Source of the DNA: Actimicrobium sp034313845
GTDB taxonomy: Bacteria > Pseudomonadota > Gammaproteobacteria > Burkholderiales > Burkholderiaceae_D
DNA length: 64,000 nt
Assembly: GCF_034313845.1 (NCBI RefSeq)
Contig: NZ_JAVIWN010000003.1
Strand: one strand, 5' to 3'
Shown: in pieces, positions 36,126-45,739 of the stretch
Numbering within the stretch: position 1 is the stretch's first letter
Layout: each line of letters opens with the position of its first letter
Made by a program: the position numbers and the translations under genes
Notes under the pieces: generated by a model
Database searches by the model: none
What the model saw: only the letters and a program-made list of their open reading frames with translations
Told to the model about the DNA's origin: nothing

Positions 36126-36878
36126 CTACATTTGCTTGAACAGATGAACAAAACTGCGGCTGACTTCCAGCTTGTCGGTTCTCCCCTTGATCAGTACCAG
36201 TTGACGTCCGCGCAGATCGCGGGTGACGCCGTCGATGGCATCGGCATTGACCAGTGTCGAACGGTGAATTTGCCAGAACCGGGCCGGGTCAAGTTCCGCC
36301 ACCAGTTCGCGTACCGGCTTGCGAATCAGTGCTTCGACGCGCATGGTCTGGACCCGGGTGTATTTGTCGTCGGACTGGAAAAACAGGACTTCGGACACCG
36401 CAATGAGCCGCAGTTCCTGGCCGACTGATGCCTGTATCCATTGCAGATAAGCGGGTTTGGCGGCCAGTCCCAGTTGCTGTGCCAGCTGGGTCAGCATGTC
36501 GCCTAGCGGTGCCGGCGGTAACGCCAGCCGGGCTTTCAGTCTGGCTACGGTCAGGCGCAGGCGCTCCTGTTCGGCCGGTTTCAGCAGGTAATCGATGGCA
36601 CCGCGCTCGAAGGCATCGATTGCATACTGGTCGTAAGCGGTCACGAAGACGATGTGGCTGGCGCTGCCAATGGCTTGTGCGGCATCCAGGCCGCTCTTGC
36701 CGGGCATGCGGATATCAAGGAACACGAAGTCAGGGCGATGTTCGGCGGTCAGGGCGATGGCTTCGTCGCCGTTGCGGGCTTCGGCAACGATGTCGAGTTC
36801 CGGCCAGACTTGCGCCAGGCGCAAGCGCAGTTGGTCGCGCATCAGGCGTTCATCGTCGGCAATGAGAGCGGTAGGCAT
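36126..36878 (-). CDS. LytTR-family response regulator
   Basis: This 250-aa regulator has a receiver domain (phospho-acceptor Asp55 in FLDIRMPG) and a C-terminal LytTR DNA-binding domain (about 145-250, with ...FFQSDDKYTRV and FWQIHRSTLVN). It follows the LytS-like kinase gene by 12 bases on the same strand and forms a two-component pair with it. Target genes are unknown. Confidence 0.92.
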   Translation of the reverse strand: MPTALIADDERLMRDQLRLRLAQVWPELDIVAEARNGDEAIALTAEHRPDFVFLDIRMPGKSGLDAAQAIGSASHIVFVTAYDQYAIDAFERGAIDYLLKPAEQERLRLTVARLKARLALPPAPLGDMLTQLAQQLGLAAKPAYLQWIQASVGQELRLIAVSEVLFFQSDDKYTRVQTMRVEALIRKPVRELVAELDPARFWQIHRSTLVNADAIDGVTRDLRGRQLVLIKGRTDKLEVSRSFVHLFKQM

Positions 36879-36890
36879 GGGGTGGGCGCG

Positions 36891-38081
36891 TTAGCGGGCG
36901 AGGGTGTAGGGAACTTCAATGGTAGCGATGACGCCACCGCCCGGGTTGGGCGTGATGAGTAGCTGGGCATCATTGCCATGCATGAGCGCGAGCCGCTCGC
37001 GGATGTTTTGCAAGCCGAGACCCGTGCCATGGCTGGCAACAGCGCCAAAACCCAATCCGGTATCGACGACCGAGACCCGCAACCTGTTGTGGGCGACTTC
37101 GGCCAGGATGCGCAATGTGCCGCCTTCCGGTTTGTTTTCCAGCCCGTGCTTGATCGCGTTTTCCACCAGGGATTGCAGCATCATCGGCGGGAACGCGGCG
37201 CTGCGCAGGCCTTCGGTGATGTGGCACTCGACGCTCAGACGTTCTTCCATGCGCATTTTCAGCAAGTCCAGATAGGCGCTGACCATATCGGCTTCCCGAC
37301 CAAGGTTGGTCACCGTTGCGCTGTCGCGGATCTGCGGCAGGACGGCGCGCAAGTACTGGATCAGGCTGTGCTGCATGCGCGCGGCGCGTGGCGGATCGGT
37401 CTCGATCAGATGTTCGACCGAGGCCAGCGTATTGAACAGAAAGTGCGGTTCGACTTGCGCTTGCATCATCTGCATGCGCGCCTCGCTGACCTGCCGCTGC
37501 ATCGCTTCGTGTTCGGCAGCGGCGGTGGCGACGGCGGCCTGGGCTTCGGCGCGCTTTTTGCCACCCATCAGCGCTTTTGTTCCGAACAGGCCCAGGACCA
37601 GCAAGAGGACGAAATTCATGAACCAGTCGGACGAGGTTTCGCGCCAGGTTTCCGCTTTCTGCGTCGCGGCATCATCGACCGCGTCGGCGATCACTTCCTG
37701 GACTTGCTGGCTGACGCCGGGCGGCAAGGTGATATCGACGTTGCCGTCAGCAGGCGTGGTGGCGTCTGCCGGTTTGTTTTCATGGATATGGATACCGGTC
37801 GCGTCGATCGTGATGTCGGCGTTGCCGTTATTGACCAGTTTTGAATGTCCGCTGGCGGGTTTGCCGGAGGGGGCATGCCTGGAGCTGACTCCATTGCTGC
37901 TTGAGGTAAACAAGGTTTCCTGGGTGATGGCACCAGCCGCCAGTACCAGCATCGCGAACAGGAAAAACTTCCACCACGATAGCTGCGTCACCCAGGTTGC
38001 GGTGGCATCGAATGCGCGTGCCAGGCTGTCAGGAACGGTTGCCAGGAATTGCTTGAATGTTGATACGGAGTTCTGGTTCAT
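36891..38081 (-). CDS. LytS/YehU-like sensor histidine kinase
   Basis: This 396-aa kinase starts best at 38081 (MNQNSVSTF). It has one membrane helix (about 38-55), an extracytoplasmic stretch of about 100 residues rich in Gly, Asp and Asn, a second helix (about 155-172), a coiled linker, then the His_kinase domain with EPHFLFNTLASVEHL (His kinase motif of the LytS class) and a HATPase with N-box SLVENAIKHGL and GTGLGLQNIRERL. Partner of the LytTR regulator. Confidence 0.9.
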   Translation of the reverse strand: MNQNSVSTFKQFLATVPDSLARAFDATATWVTQLSWWKFFLFAMLVLAAGAITQETLFTSSSNGVSSRHAPSGKPASGHSKLVNNGNADITIDATGIHIHENKPADATTPADGNVDITLPPGVSQQVQEVIADAVDDAATQKAETWRETSSDWFMNFVLLLVLGLFGTKALMGGKKRAEAQAAVATAAAEHEAMQRQVSEARMQMMQAQVEPHFLFNTLASVEHLIETDPPRAARMQHSLIQYLRAVLPQIRDSATVTNLGREADMVSAYLDLLKMRMEERLSVECHITEGLRSAAFPPMMLQSLVENAIKHGLENKPEGGTLRILAEVAHNRLRVSVVDTGLGFGAVASHGTGLGLQNIRERLALMHGNDAQLLITPNPGGGVIATIEVPYTLAR

Positions 38082-38189
38082 GGTGTGGGCCGGAGAGTTA
38101 GGCAATCAGGTCGGCGACAGCGTTAGCGCTCAGTGTAACGACCACTGGCGCGTCATGGCATAAATGCGTGTCGATGAGGCAATGTTGAA

Positions 38190-38429
38190 TCAGCTTTTGT
38201 CATCAGTGATGGCGCTTGGCTGGACGGCGCGTTCGTGCTGGCGGGTTTGTGCCAGACGATTTTTTTCTATGGGGACAAGACGCTTGCCGACGATGACGAC
38301 TTGCGGCAACACGATGACATTGGTCGTGTGCCTCACCGGTGCAATACGGGCCGGATCTGCCGCATAACTGGCGCTGGCTACCATGGTGGCGAGCAGGATG
38401 AGAATGGGCAAAGTGCGGAGCTGTTTCAT
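38190..38429 (-). CDS. Small secreted protein of unknown function
   Basis: This 79-aa product has a clear Sec signal peptide (KQLRTLPILILLATMVASASYAAD, cut near residue 24) and a short basic mature part with a VIVLPQVVIVGKRL stretch. I do not recognise a family. The start at 38429 (MKQLRT) puts the signal peptide at the N-terminus; an ATG five codons upstream is possible. It lies upstream of the LytS/LytT pair on the same strand. Confidence 0.55.
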   Translation of the reverse strand: MKQLRTLPILILLATMVASASYAADPARIAPVRHTTNVIVLPQVVIVGKRLVPIEKNRLAQTRQHERAVQPSAITDDKS

Positions 38430-38444
38430 TTGGCGTCCTTCCAA

Positions 38445-39144
38445 AGTGTCGTTGCGATGAACACACTGTAGGAAAAAGCCGATGTGGCCGCCATGCCAAT
38501 GCGACGGACTGCCGGTTCGGTGTCATGAACGTCGAAAAATGCGGGATGAGCCGTTTCGGTAAAGGGTGCGATTGCCGGCGATGCGCGGTACCGACGTTGC
38601 CAACGTTGTTCGGCGCAATATGGAGGCACGATGGCTTGCTCGTCGAATTCCTGCTGGTCGCGGTCAATCCGCGTTGGGTGGCCTTCGTCGCTGCGGTGTT
38701 GCGCCGACAGGTGGCATCGCTGGAGATAGTGAGGTTCGTCGGGTTTCGTCGAGGTTTGTTCGCCTTCGCCTGCCTGCGTTGACCGTCGCCCGGCAGCTGA
38801 TGTCATCAGAACCGGCACGTCGCCGGAATTACCGGAGTCAGTGAGCTGACACGGCGGCAATGCACGTCCCACCAACGGCGTAACTGTCGTTCGCCGGTTG
38901 CGGGTTGGTTGCTTGTCCGCTTGCCGGCTTGCCAGGGGCAGGATGCCGGTCATTGCCAGCGTGGTGGATCAGCAGAATAAAATCGTTATGGGGCTCTTCG
39001 TTAATATTTGCTGATTGGTGGGAAGGCAACTAATTAGACTTCAGCAAAAGGCAGAAGTCAGTAGTCAGCAGGCGTCAGCCAAACCGCACGCATCAAGAAG
39101 TCACCGTGCACACGTCACCTCACATCTGTGCGGTGATCGCTCCG
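38445..39144. other. 700-base stretch without a convincing gene
   Basis: Open frames on both strands here are short, have no ribosome sites and no family-like composition. I see no RNA gene, repeat or terminator. It contains the upstream region of the small secreted-protein gene. Confidence 0.5.
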
Positions 39145-40011
39145 TTACACGTTCCGCGTGGTGGCGAGTCGTCGTGCGGTTGCTGACGTGCCTTTCGGGA
39201 AGCGACCTGTTTGGCACGGGCGCTGGAGGGGGGGAAGGCGTCGCAAGGTTTTTAACGCATCGGCATCCTTGATCCCGATCGAGCGCTGATCGACGGTAAT
39301 CAGTCCGATTTCGTTGAAGGCTGACAATGTTCTGCTGACGGTTTCAAGTGTCAGGCCCAGATAGCTGCCGATTTCATGGCGCGTCATCCGCAGGTTGAAT
39401 AATTTGCTCGAATATCCCATTTCGGCATAGCGATCCGATAGCGATACCAGGAAGCGCGCGACCCGCGCTTCGGCACTGAGCGCACCAAGCATGCTGATCA
39501 TTGCTTGCTCCCGCACCAGTTCGCGACTCATGACGCTGTAAATGGCGTGCTCGAACTCGAGATGGGTGCGTCCCAGTGCGGTGAGCTTCTTGAATGGCAG
39601 CAAGATCAAGTCACAGTTGGACAAAGCGACTGCCTCGGAGGCGTAACGTCGCGTGTGAATCCCATCGACACCGAAAAGATCGCCTTTCATCGGGAAACTC
39701 AGTACTTGTTCATTGCCGTATTCATCGATCAGCACGGTTTTCAGAAAACCGGAATGGACGATGTAGAGCGCATCGAAAGACTGGCCAATCGTGTGAATGC
39801 GCTGACCCGTCTTGAACTGAACATGCTGGAAGAGCACTTCTTCGTCGGCGATCAATGAAGCGGAAGTTGGAGGGATACGCAGGACATCGCACAATTCCTT
39901 CAGGTTAGACCAGAGCTTGCCCTGACGCTGCCATCCCGTTTCAATCGATGCTGCGCTTGGCACGGTCGGGGTAGATTCCGCTCTGATGGCACATAGTGGC
40001 GTTGTTAGCAT
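39145..40011 (-). CDS. Crp/Fnr-family transcriptional regulator
   Basis: This 288-aa protein has a cyclic-nucleotide-binding-type sensor domain (about 60-170), a dimerisation helix and a winged helix-turn-helix whose recognition helix reads LTLETVSRTLSAF; the E..SR pattern is that of FNR-type proteins that read TTGAT half-sites. The four FNR iron-sulfur cysteines are not present in the right places, so it is more like FixK/DNR-type members and not a direct O2 sensor. AGGAG seven bases upstream supports the start. The C-terminal 35 residues are an unusual basic tail. Confidence 0.88.
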   Translation of the reverse strand: MLTTPLCAIRAESTPTVPSAASIETGWQRQGKLWSNLKELCDVLRIPPTSASLIADEEVLFQHVQFKTGQRIHTIGQSFDALYIVHSGFLKTVLIDEYGNEQVLSFPMKGDLFGVDGIHTRRYASEAVALSNCDLILLPFKKLTALGRTHLEFEHAIYSVMSRELVREQAMISMLGALSAEARVARFLVSLSDRYAEMGYSSKLFNLRMTRHEIGSYLGLTLETVSRTLSAFNEIGLITVDQRSIGIKDADALKTLRRLPPLQRPCQTGRFPKGTSATARRLATTRNV

Positions 40012-40843
40012 AAATGACTCCTATTCCTTAATAAGCAAACTTCATTGATGCGGCCAATTGACATGGCGCATTCGTTGTCGTGCGGACAGGAGGCGGCATC
40101 GAAAATCACTTGAGCCGCACCTGCTTTCATGGAAGAAATCTCCAAAACCATGCGACTCGACGCTTTTCAGTGGCGTTTGAAAAGTGACTGCCGGACCTCA
40201 ATCGCTGGTACCGGCTTTTCTTTTTTATCGGGCGACTACTGCGATGCCGCTTCCTGTCGATTTCGTAAGCTCGTGCCATCACTTGCTCTTACGCATCACT
40301 TGCGTGGGCGTTATCGAATAGCGTTGTCAGGAGAGTGCTGTGGCCCGTACTTCTCTCCGCGTTTGTGCGATTTCTGCTCCTTTTTTGCCCTGTCCTTTCA
40401 CCATCCCGACGACGTTCCGTGCGGTTCGGCCGAAACGAATGGAACGTCAACATCCTGTCTTGCAAGTTTGCTTTTCCCGCTTGTTGTGACTCCGGTTACT
40501 GCGACTGAAATGGCCGGATTTTTATTGTTGATCCCTGTTTACGAGTTGAAATTATGGCAACTGGAATGGTTAAATACTATCGGTAGGGGCTGAATAGGAA
40601 CGTAGGGTTTGGTTGCTTGCTGTAGGCGTTTTCCTACTGCTTTAACGAATCAGGTCGTGGCGACGTCATTCGCGACGACCTGATTTTCAGCAGGGATGGG
40701 TTCCTGATTTTCCGCTGGGGATGGGTCGCTCAATACGGCGGGTAGTTCCGCGCAAACTGGCAATAAAGGTGAGGTGTCGGATTCAATCGGGATCAAGCGG
40801 GTTCAATCCGGTTCAATCCGGTTCAATCGACAACCACCGACTG
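40012..40843. other. 830-base stretch without a convincing gene
   Basis: Only a 154-codon open frame (40129-40593) is present. Its Cys- and Ser-rich translation looks random and it lacks a ribosome site. The stretch holds the upstream region of the Crp/Fnr gene and, at its right end, a decamer tandem repeat. Confidence 0.5.
40781..40830. repeat. Five-unit 10-base tandem repeat
   Basis: Five successive decamers: ATTCAATCGG, GATCAAGCGG, GTTCAATCCG, GTTCAATCCG, GTTCAATCGA. It sits just past the 3' end of the LuxR-type regulator gene (leftward). The two central units are identical; outer units are degraded. Confidence 0.8.
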
Positions 40844-41488
40844 CTACATCTTGAAAGGCTTCAGCAATCGGCACGCCACGGCGTACTGCACCAGTTCGGC
40901 CAGTGAGTTCATTGCCATCTTGTGCAGGATGCGGGTCTTGTGTGTGCTGACAGTCTTGGCACTCAGATGCAGTATGTCGGCGATTTCGGTAATCGTCTTG
41001 CCACTGACGAGCAGGCTGAATACCTCGAATTCGCGATCGGATAATTTTTTGTGGGGATAGTCGTCATCGGATGGCATGGCATCCATGGCAAGCTGTTCTG
41101 CTACTTCGTTGCTGATGTAAGGGCGGCCAGATGCGACCTTGCGGATCGCGCTGAGCAATTGCATTCCAGCACTTTCTTTGGTCAGGTAGCCGCGTGCACC
41201 GGCGCGTATGGCGCGGATCGCATATTGCTCTTCTTCATGCATCGTGAGGATCAGAATCGGCAGCCGCGGAGCCTCGTCCTTGATCTGGCGGATCAGTTCG
41301 ACGCCGCTGCGTCCCGGCATCGACAGGTCCAGCATCAGCAGGTCGAAACCGCCTTTGCGCACCTGGGCGAGAACTTCAAAACCATCGATCGCTTCACCGA
41401 CGACTTCAATATCATCGGCACCTTCAAGGATGCGCTTGAGACCTTCGCGCATGATGGTGTGATCATCAGCAATCAGGAGACGGATCAT
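40844..41488 (-). CDS. NarL/FixJ-family response regulator
   Basis: This 214-aa protein has a receiver domain (Asp54 in LMLDLSMPG) and a C-terminal LuxR-type HTH (LSDREFEVFSLLVSGKT, then SAKTVSTHKTRIL). Its likely partner is the HisKA_3 kinase encoded about 450 bases upstream on the same strand. A 50-codon open frame overlaps its start codon. Confidence 0.93.
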   Translation of the reverse strand: MIRLLIADDHTIMREGLKRILEGADDIEVVGEAIDGFEVLAQVRKGGFDLLMLDLSMPGRSGVELIRQIKDEAPRLPILILTMHEEEQYAIRAIRAGARGYLTKESAGMQLLSAIRKVASGRPYISNEVAEQLAMDAMPSDDDYPHKKLSDREFEVFSLLVSGKTITEIADILHLSAKTVSTHKTRILHKMAMNSLAELVQYAVACRLLKPFKM

Positions 41489-41637
41489 CGGCAGACCTGG
41501 CGTAACAGGAATGGCTGTCGGGTCATGCTGTCAAGTGCCGGATCCAGTTTGGCGGTCATGCTGATGCGGCAACCAATGCCACTGGGTTCGACCGGGTTGT
41601 CCTGACTATGCGAGCCGTAATGTGCTGTGTAAAGCAT
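41485..41637 (-). CDS. Possible small ORF coupled to the response regulator
   Basis: A 50-codon frame whose TGA overlaps the regulator's ATG (ATGA), as in translational coupling. The product has no signal peptide, membrane helix or known motif and its ribosome site is weak. It could be a leader ORF or chance. Confidence 0.25.
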   Translation of the reverse strand: MLYTAHYGSHSQDNPVEPSGIGCRISMTAKLDPALDSMTRQPFLLRQVCR

Positions 41638-41936
41638 GGTGTGTTTCGATCTCTGATGTGAGTCGGTCTGGTTGGGAGGGGCACCTTGCTTCTCAGGTGT
41701 TTCGGATGCGGTAGCCGTAAAAAATCACACGGCACGGTAGCGAGTAATCAGGTTTTTTTACCTCGCAACAAGCTATCTCAAATTAATTTCGTGTGATTGA
41801 TGAACCTCAAGATCAAGTTGAATTCTGCGTCGCTGTCCAGCGCTATGTCGTCTCGGGCCTGTGCTGAACCGAGTGGCGGTCTGAGAGCAACGGTGTGATT
41901 GCCAGTGGCGTGCTGCACGGGGGCCGAAGCGCCGTG

Positions 41937-44015
41937 TCAGACGGTAGTCGATGCATTCAGCGGTAGCCTGATCCTGATCGTGGTGCCGCAATCGATTTCG
42001 GTCTCGATGGTCAGCGTGCCGCCCAGTGCTTCCACCCGTTCGCGCATGCCGGTCAGTCCGAATGTTTTGGAGCCGGCCTGCTGTTGCGGGACGAAGCCGC
42101 ATCCATTATCGGAAATTGCCACCAGTAATTGGTCAGACGGGGCATCGATGTGGATCGTGATTGCGCTGGCTTTTGCATGCTTGGCAATATTGTTGAGGGC
42201 CTCCTGGACGATCCGGTATACCTGGTTGGTCAGCGTTGTCCCGACCAGCGGCGGACAGGCCGGCAAATCAAGATGGCAGGCGATCCGGTAGCGCTTGGCG
42301 TGACCATCGACCAGCAAGGCCAGTGCCTTGAATAATCCATGTTCGTCAGCCTGTTCCGATGCGGGATCAGCCAGAATGCGTCGTACCGAACCGACCATCG
42401 CATCGACCAGTTCATCGATACGGTCGAGGTGTTCCAGTGTCGCTGGCTGGCTGGCACCCGGTGCGTCGGCCAGTTGCGCTCGCAGCAAGTCCAGGTCCAT
42501 TTTCATGGAGGTCAGCAACTGTCCGAAATCATCATGCACTTCCTGCTTCAGGTGTTTGTGCCAGTCAGTCAGCATGTCGTCGCTGGTGCGGTTCGACGGC
42601 AGCTCGTTCAATAAAATGGTGGTGCAGCGCCGGCGGCCACGGCCGGTCATGAAGATGGTGGCCTCGAACCCGAAGAGGCTGCCGTTACGGCGTCGCGCCT
42701 GCTGACCTTCCTGATCGGACAGCCGGAATACGGCAACGTCGTCGGGATGGTGCGTGAGGGATGCGATTGGCCGGGCACCCTTGAGTCGATGTGGCAATAG
42801 TTCCCGCAAAGGCGTGCCAAGCAGGTTGTCTTCGCCCGTACCGAACAACTGGCTGGCGGCACCATTGAAAACAATGATGCGCTGCTGGCGGTCGATACTG
42901 ATGATGGCCTGCCGGTTCAGTGCGGTCAGTGTGGCGATCTGCAGCTTGGACTGCCAGGCTTCCTGTGCGTCCGCCCGTGCACGCTGACGGATGGCTTCGC
43001 GTCGCTGTAATGCTTCCCAGGTAAGCCAGCAGAGCCAGCCAGCCAGTAACAGGCCGGTGATGGCGACGCCGATCGAGGCCGTCGCAGGCGCGCTGGCGCT
43101 GCCGGTTTCCAGCGTCCAGGTCTGGCCATGCAGGCTGACTGGTCGCAGTGTCCGGCGTGCGCCAAACAGCTCTCCGGGACTTTGGTACAGCAGCGCGCCA
43201 GGGCCCGAAGCTTGCTGGTCGAATAAACGTAGTGAGACCGGCACCGTGCGGGCCGGTTCCAGCCCCATCAATTCCGCATCGATCTGCACGACCGTGAAGA
43301 CAAAACCGATCAGCATTTCGCGACGCTGCGGTACCGCTTCCGGCACGATATTGCCGGGGAAAACCGGCAACACGAGCAGGAATCGGGGCGTCGTGCCAGG
43401 CCGTCCCGGCAACTTTGCGAGGGTTGGTGATGCACTTTCGGTGGCGTGTTGCAACGCAGGGACGAGGAGGTCATCCGACATCAAGTCATAGCCAGCGCGG
43501 GTAATCGGGTTGCCGTTTTCTGGCGCGGCGTAGAGTACCGGCGTCAGCGATTGGCCACTGTGCAACGGATAAATCCGGTAATCGGACTGACCATCCGCCT
43601 GCATGGCGTTAATAAGTGCGAGCTTGTCGGTCGCAGGCAGATGTTGCGCGTAGCCGAGCTGGCGCAGGCCTGCCGGCAAGCCTAGCCGCTGCAAATGTTC
43701 GAGGTAGGAAGTCCAGTGCCGGTGTTGCACTATGCGATCGAGCATGAGCATCGCGGCGGCGCTGCGTAATAACTGGATGTGGTTATCCAGATGGCGCTGC
43801 AATTGCGCCATCATGCGTTGTGTCTGCTGCTCGGTATCGAGCGTGGCGATGCGCAATTCTTCATTGCGCACGACGACGACGAGCAGCATTGTTGCTGCCA
43901 GTGCCAGCATCGGCAGCAACCACGTACCCTGGACGAGGACGTCATCAAGCAGTGTCTTGAGCCGCGTGCGCAATCGGCGGGAGGAAAAAGGGAGATCAGT
44001 AGCGGCCGATGGCAT
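41937..44015 (-). CDS. CHASE-PAS sensor histidine kinase (NarX/HisKA_3 class)
   Basis: This 692-aa membrane kinase has a first helix (about 30-50), a periplasmic CHASE-type domain (about 75-290), a second helix (about 310-330), a coiled linker, a PAS domain (about 355-470), an HisKA_3 phospho-acceptor segment (EVHDDFGQLLTSMKMDL) and a HATPase with N-box VQEALNNIAKHAKA and a GLTGMRERVEALGG segment. It probably phosphorylates the NarL-type regulator encoded downstream. Confidence 0.9.
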   Translation of the reverse strand: MPSAATDLPFSSRRLRTRLKTLLDDVLVQGTWLLPMLALAATMLLVVVVRNEELRIATLDTEQQTQRMMAQLQRHLDNHIQLLRSAAAMLMLDRIVQHRHWTSYLEHLQRLGLPAGLRQLGYAQHLPATDKLALINAMQADGQSDYRIYPLHSGQSLTPVLYAAPENGNPITRAGYDLMSDDLLVPALQHATESASPTLAKLPGRPGTTPRFLLVLPVFPGNIVPEAVPQRREMLIGFVFTVVQIDAELMGLEPARTVPVSLRLFDQQASGPGALLYQSPGELFGARRTLRPVSLHGQTWTLETGSASAPATASIGVAITGLLLAGWLCWLTWEALQRREAIRQRARADAQEAWQSKLQIATLTALNRQAIISIDRQQRIIVFNGAASQLFGTGEDNLLGTPLRELLPHRLKGARPIASLTHHPDDVAVFRLSDQEGQQARRRNGSLFGFEATIFMTGRGRRRCTTILLNELPSNRTSDDMLTDWHKHLKQEVHDDFGQLLTSMKMDLDLLRAQLADAPGASQPATLEHLDRIDELVDAMVGSVRRILADPASEQADEHGLFKALALLVDGHAKRYRIACHLDLPACPPLVGTTLTNQVYRIVQEALNNIAKHAKASAITIHIDAPSDQLLVAISDNGCGFVPQQQAGSKTFGLTGMRERVEALGGTLTIETEIDCGTTIRIRLPLNASTTV

Positions 44016-44207
44016 GGAGGGTGGTCGGATCGTGGATGGAGGGCAGCCGGGTCAGGTTGACCCGGCGACATCCGGCGATATTACCAACAGTCGTTATTGC
44101 TGTGCCTGTCGATGACGAAGAGATCCACCATCTTGTGGCAGGTGCGCATCGTTGCAGCCGCTCACCTGTGATTTTCCAGTGGCGGGGACACCTTTAACGC
44201 AGCGGAT

Positions 44208-44990
44208 TTATTGCATGAACCAGCCGTGGCTGACGACGACCGACTGGCCGGTCAGGGCGCTGGTCGGAAAGGAGGCCAGAAAGACCGCCGTGCGGGCGAC
44301 ATCGGCCGTGGTGGTGAATTCGCCGTCGACGGTGTCTTTCAGCATGACGTTCTTGATCACGTCGTCTTCGCTGATGCCGAGTTCTTTGGCCTGCTCGGGA
44401 ATCTGGCGATCGACCAGAGGCGTGCGCACAAATCCGGGACAGATGACATTGGAGCGGATGCGGTGCTTGGCACCCTCCTTGGCAACAACTTTGGCCAGAC
44501 CGATCAGGCCGTGCTTGGCGCTGACATAAGGCGCTTTCAGCGGCGACGCTTCATGCGAGTGGACTGATCCCATGTAGATGATCGCGCCGCCATTGCCGCT
44601 GGCGATCATCGCACGCATGCAGGCACGGGTGGTCAGGAAGGCACCATCGAGATGGATTGCCAGCATTTTTTTCCACTTGTCGAGTGACAGGTCAACGATC
44701 GGGCTGATGATCTGGATACCGGCATTGCTGATGAGTATGTCAACGCCGCCCCATGCTTTCACGACCGCCGCGATACCGTCATCGACCTGCGCTTCGCTGG
44801 TGACATCCATGACCACGGCCATGGCCTGGCCACCGGCCTTGATGATGTCGTCGGCGGTGGCCTGGGCTGCGTCGAGCATCAGATCGGCGATGACGACGCG
44901 CGCACCTTCCTTCGCGTATTCAAATGCAATTTCCTTGCCTATTCCGCTGGCGGAACCGGTGATCACGGCAACTTTGTCCTTGAGTAACAT
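44208..44990 (-). CDS. bdhA: 3-hydroxybutyrate dehydrogenase-like SDR
   Basis: This 260-aa SDR has TGSASGIG (12-19), NAG, catalytic Ser in MGSVHSHEASP and YVSAKHG (Tyr-Lys). The sequence around HSHEASPLKAPYVSAKHGLIGLAKVVAKEGA and the C-terminal VVVSHGWFMQ are typical of D-3-hydroxybutyrate dehydrogenases of PHB metabolism, which oxidise 3-hydroxybutyrate to acetoacetate. It stands alone and divergent from the DUF2721 gene. Confidence 0.85.
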   Translation of the reverse strand: MLLKDKVAVITGSASGIGKEIAFEYAKEGARVVIADLMLDAAQATADDIIKAGGQAMAVVMDVTSEAQVDDGIAAVVKAWGGVDILISNAGIQIISPIVDLSLDKWKKMLAIHLDGAFLTTRACMRAMIASGNGGAIIYMGSVHSHEASPLKAPYVSAKHGLIGLAKVVAKEGAKHRIRSNVICPGFVRTPLVDRQIPEQAKELGISEDDVIKNVMLKDTVDGEFTTTADVARTAVFLASFPTSALTGQSVVVSHGWFMQ

Positions 44991-45180
44991 AGGTCATCCT
45001 TTTTTAGCTGTTGAAGAGGCGTGGCAGTGCTGCGCCACACAGTATAGGACGTGCACTGACTCTGCGGCAGCAGGCGTTGACGCTGCCCGCGTTCACGGCT
45101 ACGCTGCTGCGCAATGCGCTGGCTGGTCTGCGGTTGTGCGGACCGGCCGCTTTTCTTTTTTCTTCCTGATCGAAAACACC

Positions 45181-45627
45181 ATGGAAATCCAGCTCGGCGA
45201 TGTCGGACACATTATTCAACTGGCGATTGCACCGGTCTTCCTGCTGACCGGTGTCGGTACCAATCTGGTGGTGCTGACCAATCGGCTCTCGCGCATCATT
45301 GATCGTTCACGCGTGCTCGAAGAACGGATCGCGCCCGGCGCTGTGGTGGATGTGGCCGACAGCGCCGAAATCAACGTGCTGTATCAGCGCGGTCACCTGA
45401 TCAACGTCGCCATCACGCTCAGCACGGCGTGTGCTTTGCTGGTTTGTCTGGTCATTGCGACGTTGTTCATGGGAGATGCGTTTGAACTCAATTTCGGGAA
45501 ATTCATCGCGGTGTTGTTCGTGCTGGCGATGCTGTCACTGATCGTCAGCTATTTCTTTTTCATGCGTGAAATCTTCATTGCCACCAAGACCTTGACGATG
45601 CGGCGCCTGCTGCTGCGGTTACCCTGA
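45181..45627 (+). CDS. DUF2721 membrane protein
   Basis: This 148-aa protein has an N-terminal segment GHIIQLAIAPVFLLTGVGTNLVVLTNRLSRIIDR characteristic of DUF2721, and about three transmembrane helices (10-32, 82-103, 112-132). Function unknown in the family. Start 45181 (MEIQLGD) is preferred because the frame upstream is over a divergent gene. dctA follows after 112 bases. Confidence 0.85.
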   Translation: MEIQLGDVGHIIQLAIAPVFLLTGVGTNLVVLTNRLSRIIDRSRVLEERIAPGAVVDVADSAEINVLYQRGHLINVAITLSTACALLVCLVIATLFMGDAFELNFGKFIAVLFVLAMLSLIVSYFFFMREIFIATKTLTMRRLLLRLP

Positions 45628-45739
45628 AGGTTTTTCACTGTGGAAAACCGCTATTGCAAATATCATTCGCCACGCCCAAAATTCGCCACTCAATTTTGAC
45701 GATGTTTTTTTTACAGATTTTTCCTGACCGGAGTACCCA

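Noticed and set aside
39145..40011. Crp/Fnr gene as a true oxygen-sensing FNR
   Set aside because: The cysteine pattern for a [4Fe-4S] cluster is missing; only the DNA-reading helix is FNR-like.
40129..40593. 154-codon rightward frame
   Set aside because: No ribosome site, random-looking Cys/Ser/Phe-rich translation; treated as non-coding.
40781..40830. CRISPR array
   Set aside because: Units are contiguous decamers without spacers and no cas gene is present.
45629..45649. Inverted repeat GGTTTT...AAAACC before dctA as an operator like the one at 55716
   Set aside because: Arms are short and A/T-only in the core; the likeness to 55716 is within chance.
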